The notes below the pieces were generated by a model, which was not told where the DNA came from, ran no database searches, and worked only from the letters and a program-made list of their open reading frames with translations. Source: Shewanella cyperi (GTDB lineage: Bacteria > Pseudomonadota > Gammaproteobacteria > Enterobacterales > Shewanellaceae). From it: a DNA stretch of 64,000 nucleotides. Below are positions 55,750-64,000 of this stretch, in pieces; position 1 is the first letter of the stretch, and every line of letters begins with the position of its first letter. Both the position numbers and the translations under genes were made by a program. The DNA lies in contig NZ_CP071501.1 in NCBI RefSeq assembly GCF_017354985.1, positions 3,573,001-3,637,000 on the forward strand, read 5' to 3'.

Positions 55750-56352
55750 TTAATTTGTGAAGCTGAGCACCTGCCCCGTGCCCGGGTTATAGGTGATACC
55801 GAGGGCACCTGTGGTGGCCAGATCCGGCACGGGTGTGGGCACACCGCTGCTTTGGTCCAGCACCAGGGAGGCAACCTGGTGATAAACACACAGGTCCAAG
55901 TTGGCCACCGCAGTGCCATTGAGCGCCGTGGCACTGCCACCCGAGCCATCAATCACCCGCACTGTGTAGCGCTGGTTACGGGCATCCTGGTTATACAGCA
56001 CGTTACGGGGCGCACTTTGCAATATGGTGTTGAACACTTCCTGGCAACTGGCATCGGTCATTGAAGTGGCCGAGGTATTGACCAGGCCCGTGGGATAACC
56101 AAAGCGGGTATCCAGGGCAATGCTGGTACCATCAAGCAGCACGCTGGCATTGTTGCGACCGTCCACTTCCCATTGGGCACGGACAAAACCCACGGCGGTG
56201 GACAGGCCACCGGTGACGCCATCAACGCTGGCAGCCTCGGCATCGTCGGTCACATTGAGGAATCTGGGAATAGCCGTCACGGCTAACAACCCCAGGATCA
56301 CTATGACTATGACCAGCTCGATCAGAGAAAAACCCTGTTGCTTTGCTTTCAT
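55750..56352 (-). CDS. mshB: MSHA pilin-like protein MshB
   Basis: A 200-residue type IV pilin-like protein: KAKQQG then FSLIELVIVIVILGLLAVTAIPRF, Glu +5. The globular part has two Cys (SCQEVFNT and LCVYHQ), probably a disulfide. Lies just upstream of mshA as in Vibrio and Shewanella. Confidence 0.92.
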   Translation of the reverse strand: MKAKQQGFSLIELVIVIVILGLLAVTAIPRFLNVTDDAEAASVDGVTGGLSTAVGFVRAQWEVDGRNNASVLLDGTSIALDTRFGYPTGLVNTSATSMTDASCQEVFNTILQSAPRNVLYNQDARNQRYTVRVIDGSGGSATALNGTAVANLDLCVYHQVASLVLDQSSGVPTPVPDLATTGALGITYNPGTGQVLSFTN

Positions 56353-56424
56353 ACTTGCCTCCGTAGCGATTTTTCCATTGTAGCAGCTAAATAAACCATT
56401 AAAAGTGTTTTAAATAACAGATAA

Positions 56425-56901
56425 TTACTCTTGGGAGGCCAAGAGAAGTTTACCCGACAACAGACTGTATTCCAGCCTGTCGCCATCATGTGTTGTGAAG
56501 GAGCAAATATCCGCTTCGACGCTGTAATCGGTACTGACCAAACCCGACTCGGGTTTGACACTCAGCAGTGCTTGCCACAAACGGGCGCAGCCGTCGGCGC
56601 TCGCCTCATCGGGCACAGGCCAACCGCCCTTGGACATCTTCACCACGGAGCGACCGCCGTCACCGGCCCATTGCAGCATGACTTCCCCCGGCTGCCCCTG
56701 ACTCAGCCACTGGGAGCGGGCCATGCCCAGCACATTCAGCAAGCGACTGTGTTGCAGCGCCAGACCGTTACCGGCAACGGATTCCAACCCGGAAAAATAA
56801 CGCCAGCCCAATCCACCCAAAATCAGCAGCAGCAGGATCAGCGCCGTCAGGGTGCGGAACACCCCCATCAATTCGCCCTCCACCTCCCGCTGGGGTTGCA
56901 T
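56425..56901 (-). CDS. mshF: MSHA biogenesis protein MshF
   Basis: A 158-residue inner-membrane protein with one helix (about 17-33, LTALILLLLILGGLGW) and a periplasmic domain. It starts directly after the mshG stop with no gap. Identification rests on position between mshG and mshB and on length; the family is little studied. An internal ATG (residue 12) with GGAGGG ahead is an alternative start. Confidence 0.82.
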   Translation of the reverse strand: MQPQREVEGELMGVFRTLTALILLLLILGGLGWRYFSGLESVAGNGLALQHSRLLNVLGMARSQWLSQGQPGEVMLQWAGDGGRSVVKMSKGGWPVPDEASADGCARLWQALLSVKPESGLVSTDYSVEADICSFTTHDGDRLEYSLLSGKLLLASQE

Positions 56902-58122
56902 TTATCCGCCGCCCTTGACCACGTTGAGCATGTCCCACATGGGCAGGTAAATACCCAGGGCAAGGATCAAGACTATGCCGGCCACTATGCCGATCAAAAT
57001 GGGCTCCAGCTTGGCGGTCAGGTTCTTGAGATCGTAATCCACCTCACCCTCGTAGAAATCGGCGGCATCGTTGAGCAGCTGATCTATCTGCCCGGTTTCC
57101 TCGCCCACGGCCACCATCTGCAGCACCAGCGGGGTAAACAGCTGGCTGTGGTTGGACACCCTAAGCACGGACTCACCGGCCTCTATGCCGCGGCGCATAC
57201 CCACTATCCTGTCGTGCATAAAGGCGTTATCGACCGCATCGGCCACCAGGCTCAACGCCTGGGTCATGGGCACACCGGCACTGAGCATCATGGCGAAACT
57301 GCGGCAATAGCGGGCCAGGGTCGAACGCTCGATAATGGAGCCCACCGCCGGAATATGCAGTTTCCACTGATCCCACTGTTTCTCGCCCTGTTCGCTGGCA
57401 TGCCAATAACGTATGCCGATAATGACGCCAAGCAGCCCCAGCAACAGCAGAAACCAGTAATGAACAAACAGGTTGGAGGTAGCAATCAGCAGCTTGGTGG
57501 CCCAGGGCAGATCGGCACCAAAGCGGGAAAACATCTCGGCAAATTTGGGGATCACCATGATATTGAGGATCACCATGGCGATGGCGATGGCGATCAGTAC
57601 AAATATCGGATAGCGCATGGCGGATTTGATCCGCCGCCGGGTTTCCTGCTCCCGCTCGATATAACCCGACAGTTGCAGGAAGATGTCCTCCAACTTACCT
57701 GTGTTCTCCCCCACGTGCACCATGGAGACAAACAGGGCGTTAAACACATCGGGATGTTGATTCATGGCCGATGACAGGCTGCGCCCCGCGGTGAGCTGCT
57801 CGGAAATATCCTGCAAGGCCTCCTTCATCCGGGCCGAATGGCTGGATTCGGACAGGCCGGCAATGGCCCTCAGAATAGGAATGCCGGAGCGGGTGAGTGA
57901 ATACATCTGCCGGGTAAAGATTTGCAGCTCGTCGAGACTCACCTGCCGGGCAAACAGCTTTTCCAGGCTGAAACCTTGCCTGGACTTAGTGGCGGTCAGC
58001 TCCAATGGGATCACCGCCCGGGCCAGCAGCTGGTCGGCGGCGGCGTGTTCGCTGGTCGCCTCCAACTGCCCGGTTACCTGTTGGCCCTGGGCATTACGGC
58101 CACGGTAGTGGTACAGGGGCAT
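56902..58122 (-). CDS. mshG: MSHA inner-membrane platform protein MshG (PilC/GspF type)
   Basis: Platform protein of the MSHA machine. In 406 residues: PLYHYRGRNAQGQQVTGQLEA at the start, two T2SSF domains (FTRQMYSLTRSGIPILRAIAGL and FAMMLSAGVPMTQALSLVADA) and three membrane helices (about 165-190, 215-235, 375-395). The ATG at 58122 has GGGAG from the mshE end at 8 bases; the frame start 58137 would overlap mshE. Confidence 0.93.
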   Translation of the reverse strand: MPLYHYRGRNAQGQQVTGQLEATSEHAAADQLLARAVIPLELTATKSRQGFSLEKLFARQVSLDELQIFTRQMYSLTRSGIPILRAIAGLSESSHSARMKEALQDISEQLTAGRSLSSAMNQHPDVFNALFVSMVHVGENTGKLEDIFLQLSGYIEREQETRRRIKSAMRYPIFVLIAIAIAMVILNIMVIPKFAEMFSRFGADLPWATKLLIATSNLFVHYWFLLLLGLLGVIIGIRYWHASEQGEKQWDQWKLHIPAVGSIIERSTLARYCRSFAMMLSAGVPMTQALSLVADAVDNAFMHDRIVGMRRGIEAGESVLRVSNHSQLFTPLVLQMVAVGEETGQIDQLLNDAADFYEGEVDYDLKNLTAKLEPILIGIVAGIVLILALGIYLPMWDMLNVVKGGG

Positions 58123-58124
58123 TT

Positions 58125-59882
58125 TCAGGACTCCCACTCAAACTGCTGCATGTCTTCGGCAAGGGATTGTGGGCTGTCTGACATGTCCTCCACCAGACGG
58201 GCCACCTCTTCAATGGTGGTCATGCCTTCACGCAGGTAGCCCATGGCCGATTCCGCCAGGGGGGTAAAATTGGGACTCTGATAGGCAGCATGGGCAAAGG
58301 CCTGGGGATTGCCGGTTCGCATGGCATCCACCATGGCTTCATCCAGCTCCAGGATTTCAAAGATACCTATACGGCCACGGTAACCTGTGCCGTTGCAGCT
58401 CTGGCAGCCGCTGCCCATGCGGAAACGGGCATTGCTGAAATCCAGTTTGCTGACACTGGCAAGCCAGGCCCGGTCCTGGGCCGAGGGTTGATGCTCGGCG
58501 GCGCAGTTCTGACACACCCGCCGCACCAAACGCTGGGCTATGATGACCCGCAGCGCGCTGGCCACCAAATAGGCGGCGGCGCCCATGTCCAGCAGACGCA
58601 GGGCCGAGGTCACTGCGTCGTTGGTGTGCAGGGTCGACAGGACGAAGTGACCCGTGAGCGCGCCCCGCAAACCAATTTCCACCGTCTCCTGATCCCGCAT
58701 CTCACCCACCATGATGATGTCCGGATCCTGGCGCAGTGTGGTACGCAGCACGTTGGAGAAGTCCAGGCCTATCTTGTGGTTGACCTGCACCTGGTTTATC
58801 CGCGGCAGCTGGTATTCCACCGGATCTTCCACCGTGATTATCTTGCGGTCGGCGGTATTGAGCTCGCTGAGAATGCCGTAAAGCGTGGTGGTTTTACCGC
58901 TGCCCGTTGGGCCTGTGACCAGCAGCATGCCGTGGGGACGCTTAATCTGGCGCCTGACTCGCTCAAGGATATGGGGCGGCATACCGGTTTCATTCAGGGT
59001 CAGCAGGCCGGCGGATTGGTCCAGCAGACGCATCACCACGGATTCACCGTGATAAATCGGCATGGTGGACATACGCACATCTATCTTGTGGCCCTTGATT
59101 TCCATATGGAAACGGCCGTCCTGGGGCAAACGCTTCTCGGAAATATCCAATCCGGCCATCAGCTTGAGCCTGAGCACCAGGGCCGCGGCGATATTAACCT
59201 CTTTGAGCACGTTTTCCTGCAGCAGGCCATCGACACGCTGCCGGATCCGCAGCGACTTGTCACCGGGTTCAATGTGAATGTCCGAGGCTCGCATCTGCAC
59301 CGCGTCTTCGAAAATGGACTGCAGCAACTTGACCACAGTGGTTTCATTATCGCTGTCGCCCTGGGTCAGGGCCGCCAGATCAAAGACCTCATCGGCGGCA
59401 TATTCCTCCTCCAGCTTGCCGGCTATCTGGGCAATCTGATCGGTGCGCCGGTACAGGTTATCGAAGGCCTGCATCAACTGGGCCTCGGGTGACACGGCCA
59501 CATTGATGCGTTTGGGCGACAGCAATAATTCCAGGTTATCCAAAGCCTGCAGATCCGCAGGGTCGCTCATGGCGACAAGCACCTCGTCCCCCAAGTCCTC
59601 CAGCACCAGGGCGCGGTAGCGCCTGGCCTGCACTTCGGACAGCAGGTTAACTACTGCAGGCGGCACGGGGCGACGGCTGATATCCAGAAAGGGGATATTG
59701 AGCTGGTGTGACAGGAAGGTCAGCAACTGGGTCTCGGAAATAAAGCCCAAATCAATCAGGGTATGACCCAGCTTGCGGCCGGTTTTCTTCTGCTCAGCCA
59801 GCGCCTGTTGCAGCTGCTCTTCACCGATTATCTGCTCGGATACCAGAAGATCGCCAAGGCGCATCTTGAGTTTCGGTTTCAT
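58125..59882 (-). CDS. mshE: MSHA extension ATPase MshE, c-di-GMP-binding
   Basis: Assembly ATPase of the MSHA pilus. In 585 residues: two 24-residue MshEN motifs at the N-terminus (RLGDLLVSEQIIGEEQL, about 8-31; KLGHTLIDLGFISETQL, about 37-60), which in V. cholerae MshE bind c-di-GMP; Walker A TGPTGSGKTTTLYG (about 325); Walker B IIMVGEMRDQETVEIG; and a zinc four-Cys set CQNC and CQSCNGTG. In the first motif the expected Gly after the Glu reads Gln (SEQI). It overlaps mshN by 4 bases (ATGA). Confidence 0.95.
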   Translation of the reverse strand: MKPKLKMRLGDLLVSEQIIGEEQLQQALAEQKKTGRKLGHTLIDLGFISETQLLTFLSHQLNIPFLDISRRPVPPAVVNLLSEVQARRYRALVLEDLGDEVLVAMSDPADLQALDNLELLLSPKRINVAVSPEAQLMQAFDNLYRRTDQIAQIAGKLEEEYAADEVFDLAALTQGDSDNETTVVKLLQSIFEDAVQMRASDIHIEPGDKSLRIRQRVDGLLQENVLKEVNIAAALVLRLKLMAGLDISEKRLPQDGRFHMEIKGHKIDVRMSTMPIYHGESVVMRLLDQSAGLLTLNETGMPPHILERVRRQIKRPHGMLLVTGPTGSGKTTTLYGILSELNTADRKIITVEDPVEYQLPRINQVQVNHKIGLDFSNVLRTTLRQDPDIIMVGEMRDQETVEIGLRGALTGHFVLSTLHTNDAVTSALRLLDMGAAAYLVASALRVIIAQRLVRRVCQNCAAEHQPSAQDRAWLASVSKLDFSNARFRMGSGCQSCNGTGYRGRIGIFEILELDEAMVDAMRTGNPQAFAHAAYQSPNFTPLAESAMGYLREGMTTIEEVARLVEDMSDSPQSLAEDMQQFEWES

Positions 59883-60985
59883 CGGCTCTCTCCCAACTGC
59901 ATCAATCTGTGTTCCATAAAATCCCGCGCGTCGCGGGACAGGCCGTCAAGCCCCAGAGCCCGACGGTAAGCCGTTACAGCCTGCACATACTGTCCCTGGG
60001 CATCCTGGGCATAAGCCAGTCCCAGCCACCAGCGGCCCTCGTTCGGCTGCAAGGCGGTCAGCGCAGCATAGGCCTGTTCCGCCAGGCGCTGATCATCCTG
60101 GCGCCGAGCCAGTTCTGCCAGTTGCAGCCATTTATCCAACGCCAGACTGTCGCTGTCGGCAATGGCGTCCAGGGTCAGGCGCGCAGCGGCCTCTTGCCCT
60201 TGCGCCATTTGCACCTTGGCAAGCAGGAGTCTGAATTCGGTGATTTCCGGGAATTGGCCTATGCCAGCATCAAGCAGCTTAATGGCCTGGGCCAATTGGC
60301 TGCGGCCGAAATGCAGCGCCGCCAGCGCCGTGCGTGCTTCGTGGTGGGCAGAATTTTGCGCCAGGGCACGACGATAGTCCCGCTCCGCCTCCGCCACTTG
60401 GCCTTGATCCTGGGCGGCCAGGGCTTCCATATAGCTTTTTTGGGCCAGCTCCTCCGGGCTGAACTTGACCTCGGTAATCGCGATGGAGCCGCTGTCGGCA
60501 ATAGCTGGTGAAGGCGCACTTTGCCGGGTGTCATCCAGCTCAACCGGCAGCGCCTTTGTCAGCGGTTCGGCCACAGGTTTAGTCTTTGCTTGCTGCTCAC
60601 CGGAATGAGGTTCATCGCTCTTTGCCAAAGCCGGGGTCGCAATTAACGCAGCAGGCGCAGTGGCTGGCGAGGTTGTGACAGGTTCATCAACGGCATCAGA
60701 GGTTGGGGCCTGGGCTTCGGCAACTGCCGGTTCAACCGAAGCGACCTGATTTTGTGCGGCCGCAACATGTTCCGGTGCCGGAGCAGCAACCGGCACCTTG
60801 GTCGCCCCGCTCCACAGCTGCCAAGCTGCCATCAACAAGGCCGCCGGCAGCAGCCACCACAGCAGGCGGATGCGGCTTGGCCGCGATTCCTGCATGGCAT
60901 TGGGCAAGACGTTGGGCATGGCGCTCAGGCTATGGGGTTGCCGGCGCTTGTCGAGATCCTTGAGCATCTGATTAATTACGCTCAC
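59879..60985 (-). CDS. mshN: MSHA biogenesis protein MshN (TPR)
   Basis: A 368-residue inner-membrane protein: MSVINQMLKDLDKRR cytoplasmic head, membrane helix about 43-58 (LLWWLLPAALLMAAW), a Pro/Ala-rich linker of about 110 residues, then TPR repeats (SYMEALAAQDQGQVAEAERDYRRAL). GTG at 60985 is chosen: it has GGGGGG at 7 bases, gives the conserved SVINQML start and overlaps the mshM stop by 4 bases (GTGA). Confidence 0.9.
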   Translation of the reverse strand: MSVINQMLKDLDKRRQPHSLSAMPNVLPNAMQESRPSRIRLLWWLLPAALLMAAWQLWSGATKVPVAAPAPEHVAAAQNQVASVEPAVAEAQAPTSDAVDEPVTTSPATAPAALIATPALAKSDEPHSGEQQAKTKPVAEPLTKALPVELDDTRQSAPSPAIADSGSIAITEVKFSPEELAQKSYMEALAAQDQGQVAEAERDYRRALAQNSAHHEARTALAALHFGRSQLAQAIKLLDAGIGQFPEITEFRLLLAKVQMAQGQEAAARLTLDAIADSDSLALDKWLQLAELARRQDDQRLAEQAYAALTALQPNEGRWWLGLAYAQDAQGQYVQAVTAYRRALGLDGLSRDARDFMEHRLMQLGESR

Positions 60986-61899
60986 AGACCAGCCCCCCAT
61001 TGACCGACGCCACCGAACCAGAGCACCAGGCTGGTCAGCAGCGCCCCGCAGGCCAGCCAACCGGCCCAGGATAACGGCCAGTGGCCCTGGGTGGCATCTT
61101 CTGTGTCTTTAATGGCGGCCCGCAACTGACTGCGGCTGGGCCTGGAGTCGCCTGCGCCAAAGGCCAGCATCAAGGCCTTGTGGGCCAGGATATTCAATAA
61201 TCTGGGGATCCCGCGTGATGCCCGCTGCAACAGCCTGGCCTCGGCCGCTCCGAACATGGGGGCGCCCTTAAAACCCGCCACGGCCAGGCGATGATTCAGA
61301 TAGGTCTGGGTTTCGCGCTCATCCAGGGGTCGCAGCCTATAGCTGAAGGTGATCCTTTGCCGCAATTGCCTGAGCTCCGCACTTGCCAGTCGCTGGTCCA
61401 GCTCAGGTTGGCCAAACAGCACCACCTGCAACAGTTTACGGGTCTCGGTTTCCAGATTGGTGAACAGCCTCAGGGTTTCCAGACTGTCGGTCGGCAGCGC
61501 CTGGGCTTCGTCGAGAATCAAGACCACGGCATGACCGTGGGCCGCAAGCGCCAGCAGTTGCTGCTGAATTAAACTGGTCAGTTGCTGCTGGTCTATGTTG
61601 GCCGAGTATTTCAGCCCCAGCTCAGATGCCAAGGCCCAACGCAGCTCGCTTGGGCTGAGACAGGGATTGGGCAGGTAAGCGCAGCGCAGCGGTGGCGGCA
61701 ATTCATTGAGTAACTTGCGCAGCAGCAAGGTCTTGCCTGTGCCCACCTCGCCTGTGACCTTGATAAAGCCTTCCCCGGTCTGCAATGCGGTCTGCAGCAC
61801 CTGCAAGGCCTCGACATGGGGTGTCATGGCGAGGAAAAAGCTGGTGTTTGGCGTCAGTGCAAAGGGCGCTTCGCTTAAGCCAAAGTGCTGCAGATACAC
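60982..61899 (-). CDS. mshM: MSHA ATPase MshM (ExeA-like)
   Basis: A 305-residue AAA protein of the ExeA/GspA group that may help insert the secretin across peptidoglycan. Opens with MYLQHFGLSEAPFALTPNTSFF; Walker A VTGEVGTGKTLLLRKL (about 48-58), Walker B VVLILDEAQALPTD, sensor Arg region QRITFSYRLRPLD. A C-terminal membrane helix (about 275-295) follows, as in ExeA. Confidence 0.92.
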   Translation of the reverse strand: MYLQHFGLSEAPFALTPNTSFFLAMTPHVEALQVLQTALQTGEGFIKVTGEVGTGKTLLLRKLLNELPPPLRCAYLPNPCLSPSELRWALASELGLKYSANIDQQQLTSLIQQQLLALAAHGHAVVLILDEAQALPTDSLETLRLFTNLETETRKLLQVVLFGQPELDQRLASAELRQLRQRITFSYRLRPLDERETQTYLNHRLAVAGFKGAPMFGAAEARLLQRASRGIPRLLNILAHKALMLAFGAGDSRPSRSQLRAAIKDTEDATQGHWPLSWAGWLACGALLTSLVLWFGGVGQWGAGL

Positions 61900-61901
61900 G
61901 G

Positions 61902-63560
61902 TTATTGCCCCTCGGGATACCAGCGATCCAGCAAGGCCTTGGATCGCTCCAGCTCCTGTTGCCAGGTGTCGGCACCGACCACGGTCGGCTTGAGCAGGAT
62001 AACCAGCTCGGTTTTGCGGGTCAGTTTGCTGCGATTGGTGAAGGCTTCACCCAGGAAGGGAATATCTCCCAGTAAGGGCACCTTGGACACCTGCTCGGAC
62101 TGCTCACTCTTCATCAGGCCGCCGATAACCACCACATCGCCGGACTGGGCGCGGATAACGGTATCGGACTCACGGATCTCACTTTGGGCCAGGGGCAGGT
62201 CCAGTTCGGCATCGCTGACCCGGATATTTTTGTTCTGTTCGGTCACATCGGTCACCGAAGGATGGACGTGCAACAACACATTGCCCTGCTCATCGATTTG
62301 CGGTGTGACATCCAGGGCTATCCCGGAGAAGAAGGGCGTCAGTTCGACCTGGGGTGTGGTCACAGGGGTATTGCTGGCCACAGTGGTGGAAGACACCTCG
62401 GTGACAAAATACTCGTCCTTGCCCACCTTGATCACCGCTTTCTGGTTATTGGAGGCTGTCACGCGCGGGCTGGACAACACATCCACGTCGCCCTGGGTAT
62501 CGAGTAGGGTGATCATGGCGCCAAAGTCAGCGCCCTTGACGGAAAGTGAGGTCATGCCACCCAATGCCTGGGTGATTTGGTTCCCGAAGGCGCCAGCGCC
62601 TGTGTTAAAGGTGACCTGGGTATTGCCATTGCCAAAGGCCGTGCCCATCACATCCTGCCACTGGATCCCCTGCTGATAGCCATCGGACAGGGTCACTTCA
62701 AGAATTTTGGCCTCCAGCACCACCTGACGCTGCAGGTGGGTTTCGGCGGTGGTGAGGAAATGACGGATCTGGCGCAACTCATCGGGGAAGGCCCTCACAG
62801 TTACCAGCCCAGCCTGGGGGGTAACCATCACCTGACGTCCGTCCGCGCCCACCATGGACTCCAGGGTCAGTTTCAACTCACTCCAGAAGTCCGTCTTGGT
62901 TTGGGAACGGATAAAAGTGCCGTTGATGATATTGTTGCTGTTGTTGCCGTTATTGCCCGAGCCATTATCCGAGCCGGAGCCATTGTTATTGTTGCTGTTA
63001 TTGCTGTTGTTATTGTTGTTGCGATTATTGTCCGACAAGCGGCCCGAGCTGACTGAGGTCAGCGACAATCCCTGACGTTCCATAAAGAGGTAATTGACCG
63101 GGAAGGTCTCGGTGCGCATCCCGGCAGGGAAAATCTGCAGCACCTTGCCCTGACGGTTGATCTCATAACCATAAAGATCTTCCACCACCTGCAGCGCCTC
63201 GCTCAAGGTCACACCCTTGAGGGACAGGGAGATGCGCCCCTGCACATTGGGATGCACCGCGACACTTAGGGGGGTGCCCTTCACCAGGCTGGGAAAAAAC
63301 ACCCTGGCATCCACATCGTTGGCAGCCACATCGAAGCGGCGCTCGACCGGCTGCTGTGGAGCCAATTGTGTCTTGGCGGCCCCCAATTCCTGCATGACAG
63401 CGGCGGGCAATTGCACCGGAGGCGGCGTGGGCTTTTCGGCTTTGGCTTGGGTCGCCTGATTCAGCTCCGCTTTGGATTCTTTCGGTTGGGGTCTGTCCGT
63501 GGTTTGACAAGCCACCAGCAACAGGGACAACAGAGGGGTGAGGTAAAGGCCTGGCTTCAT
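61902..63560 (-). CDS. mshL: MSHA outer-membrane secretin MshL
   Basis: Outer-membrane channel of the MSHA pilus. In 552 residues: lipoprotein signal LLSLLLVA-C18; STN domain about 85-150 (GRISLSLKGVTLSEALQVVEDLYGYEI); a low-complexity Asn/Ser/Gly stretch about 175-210; secretin domain with VLEAKILEVTLSDGYQQGI, DVDVLSSPRVTASNNQKAVIK and VVVIGGLMKSEQSEQ, ending with VPLLGDIPFLGEAFTNR. All expected secretin elements are there. Confidence 0.94.
   Translation of the reverse strand: MKPGLYLTPLLSLLLVACQTTDRPQPKESKAELNQATQAKAEKPTPPPVQLPAAVMQELGAAKTQLAPQQPVERRFDVAANDVDARVFFPSLVKGTPLSVAVHPNVQGRISLSLKGVTLSEALQVVEDLYGYEINRQGKVLQIFPAGMRTETFPVNYLFMERQGLSLTSVSSGRLSDNNRNNNNNSNNSNNNNGSGSDNGSGNNGNNSNNIINGTFIRSQTKTDFWSELKLTLESMVGADGRQVMVTPQAGLVTVRAFPDELRQIRHFLTTAETHLQRQVVLEAKILEVTLSDGYQQGIQWQDVMGTAFGNGNTQVTFNTGAGAFGNQITQALGGMTSLSVKGADFGAMITLLDTQGDVDVLSSPRVTASNNQKAVIKVGKDEYFVTEVSSTTVASNTPVTTPQVELTPFFSGIALDVTPQIDEQGNVLLHVHPSVTDVTEQNKNIRVSDAELDLPLAQSEIRESDTVIRAQSGDVVVIGGLMKSEQSEQVSKVPLLGDIPFLGEAFTNRSKLTRKTELVILLKPTVVGADTWQQELERSKALLDRWYPEGQ
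62925..63039 (-). repeat. In-frame AAY-rich microsatellite inside mshL
   Basis: Runs of AAC/AAT codons broken by AGC and GGC encode a long Asn/Ser/Gly stretch between the N domains and the secretin core of MshL. The unit is three bases, so length changes alter only spacer length. Confidence 0.85.
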
Positions 63561-63572
63561 CTTGTTATTTTC

Positions 63573-63878
63573 CTATCTCTCTGTAACCGGCTTGAACAAG
63601 GTCAGCCGTGAACCATCGGATAACTGCAGGTAATCCGCACCAATGGCCGTGATCCTCAGCCCATTGAGTTGATCCCCCACCGCCACTATGCGGTTGCCCA
63701 CTATGGCATAGGCCTCTTTACCATTGCGCACTATGCTTTTGAGACCACCCTGGCTGTGGGTTTCGCCAGCGGTGGCGTACATGGCCGGGCGGGTGGGATC
63801 CTGAGCCGCAGTCAGTGCGAGCGGCAACAGTCCCAACAGCAATACACTAATCCTTGGCAACACTGATAAAGTCCTCAT
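63573..63878 (-). CDS. mshK: MSHA biogenesis protein MshK
   Basis: A 101-residue exported protein: signal about 1-24 (VLLLGLLPLALTAAQ), then DPTRPAMY, a PilP/GspC-like start, and AIVGNRIVAVGDQLNGLRITAIGADYLQLSDG, resembling the PilP/GspC HR fold that contacts the secretin. Its first 32 bases overlap the end of mshJ. Confidence 0.9.
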   Translation of the reverse strand: MRTLSVLPRISVLLLGLLPLALTAAQDPTRPAMYATAGETHSQGGLKSIVRNGKEAYAIVGNRIVAVGDQLNGLRITAIGADYLQLSDGSRLTLFKPVTER

Positions 63879-64000
63879 TGATGCTCAGGGTATAAAGCAG
63901 CAGCTCCACTTCCGCCCCGGGATAATCCTTCACCTGATAATCCAGGCGCTTCCAATACAGCTTGGTGGGCATGGACTCCAGTGCCTGCATAAAGCGCAGC
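63847..64000 (-). CDS. mshJ: MSHA biogenesis protein MshJ, C-terminal part (cut by window end)
   Basis: The last 50 codons of a minus-strand gene running off the window: LRFMQALESMPTKLYWKRLD, then YPGAEVELLLYTLSINEDF, stop TAG at 63847-63849. This resembles PilO-type MshJ ends and the position upstream of mshK supports the call. The visible 'LYWKRLDYQVKDYP' part is predicted ferredoxin-like fold. Confidence 0.88.
   Translation of the reverse strand, partial: LRFMQALESMPTKLYWKRLDYQVKDYPGAEVELLLYTLSINEDFISVAKD

Noticed and set aside
56431..57774. Long open frame (447 codons) antisense to mshF/mshG
   Set aside because: Crosses two real genes on the other strand; Gln/His-rich product without motifs.
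58290..59492. Long open frame (400 codons) antisense to mshE
   Set aside because: Shadow of the MshE ATPase frame; no independent ribosome site or motif.

Overview
The window is a 64 kb piece of a gammaproteobacterial chromosome that looks like Shewanella. The evidence is the gene order rather than any single gene: an MSHA type IV pilus operon (mshJ to mshQ), mreBCD, maf, rng, yhdP, a nitrilase, tldD, yjgA/darP and pmbA lie contiguously, as in Shewanella and partly in Vibrio and E. coli. The RimO, ArfA and Vibrio-type long PurC sequences agree. Genus is inferred; species is not claimed.

Layout. 1-4,800: 3' end of purC, a periplasmic solute-binding protein, a DUF3624 protein, a BI-1/YccA membrane protein and a Cache-type chemoreceptor. 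4,860-5,400: a tRNA-Leu(CAA) followed by three 112-bp tandem repeats, each carrying a terminator hairpin and a decayed copy of the tRNA 3' end. 5,412-18,236 (minus strand): a complete Flp/Tad pilus cluster in the order flp, tadV, AAA ATPase, rcpC, rcpA, small lipoprotein, tadG, two tadE-like genes, tadZ, tadA, tadB, tadC, tadD. 18,237-18,900: AT-rich upstream region with a perfect inverted repeat and a possible gene remnant. 18,901-20,828: an IS630-type HTH protein coupled to a YcbB-like L,D-transpeptidase. 21,063-29,345 (plus strand): a six- or seven-gene envelope glycoconjugate cluster (membrane-anchored sulfatase-fold transferase, GT39-like, GT2 polyprenyl-phosphate-type, GT4, methyltransferase, flippase-like). 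29,364-33,622: an Aer-like receptor, a ParD-like protein coupled to a methionine aminopeptidase, a GNAT enzyme and a YggE-like protein. 33,880-41,168: rimO and arfA sharing one terminator, a second solute-binding protein, pmbA/tldE, darP, tldD and a nitrilase. 41,092-49,855 (minus): yhdP, rng, maf, mreD, mreC, mreB. 50,053-64,000 (minus): the MSHA pilus operon, cut at the window end inside mshJ.

The window is rich in surface structures: two independent pilus machines, two chemoreceptors, an envelope sugar cluster, peptidoglycan cross-linking and rod-shape genes. In the MSHA operon, MshE carries the N-terminal repeats by which c-di-GMP is known to control this pilus. ArfA has the expected built-in terminator that makes its mRNA nonstop, a known regulatory design.

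The least explained parts are the tRNA-Leu repeat array, the glycoconjugate cluster, the ParD-like/MetAP pair and the extra AAA ATPase plus lipoprotein of the Tad cluster. No CRISPR array, intact insertion sequence or prophage was seen.
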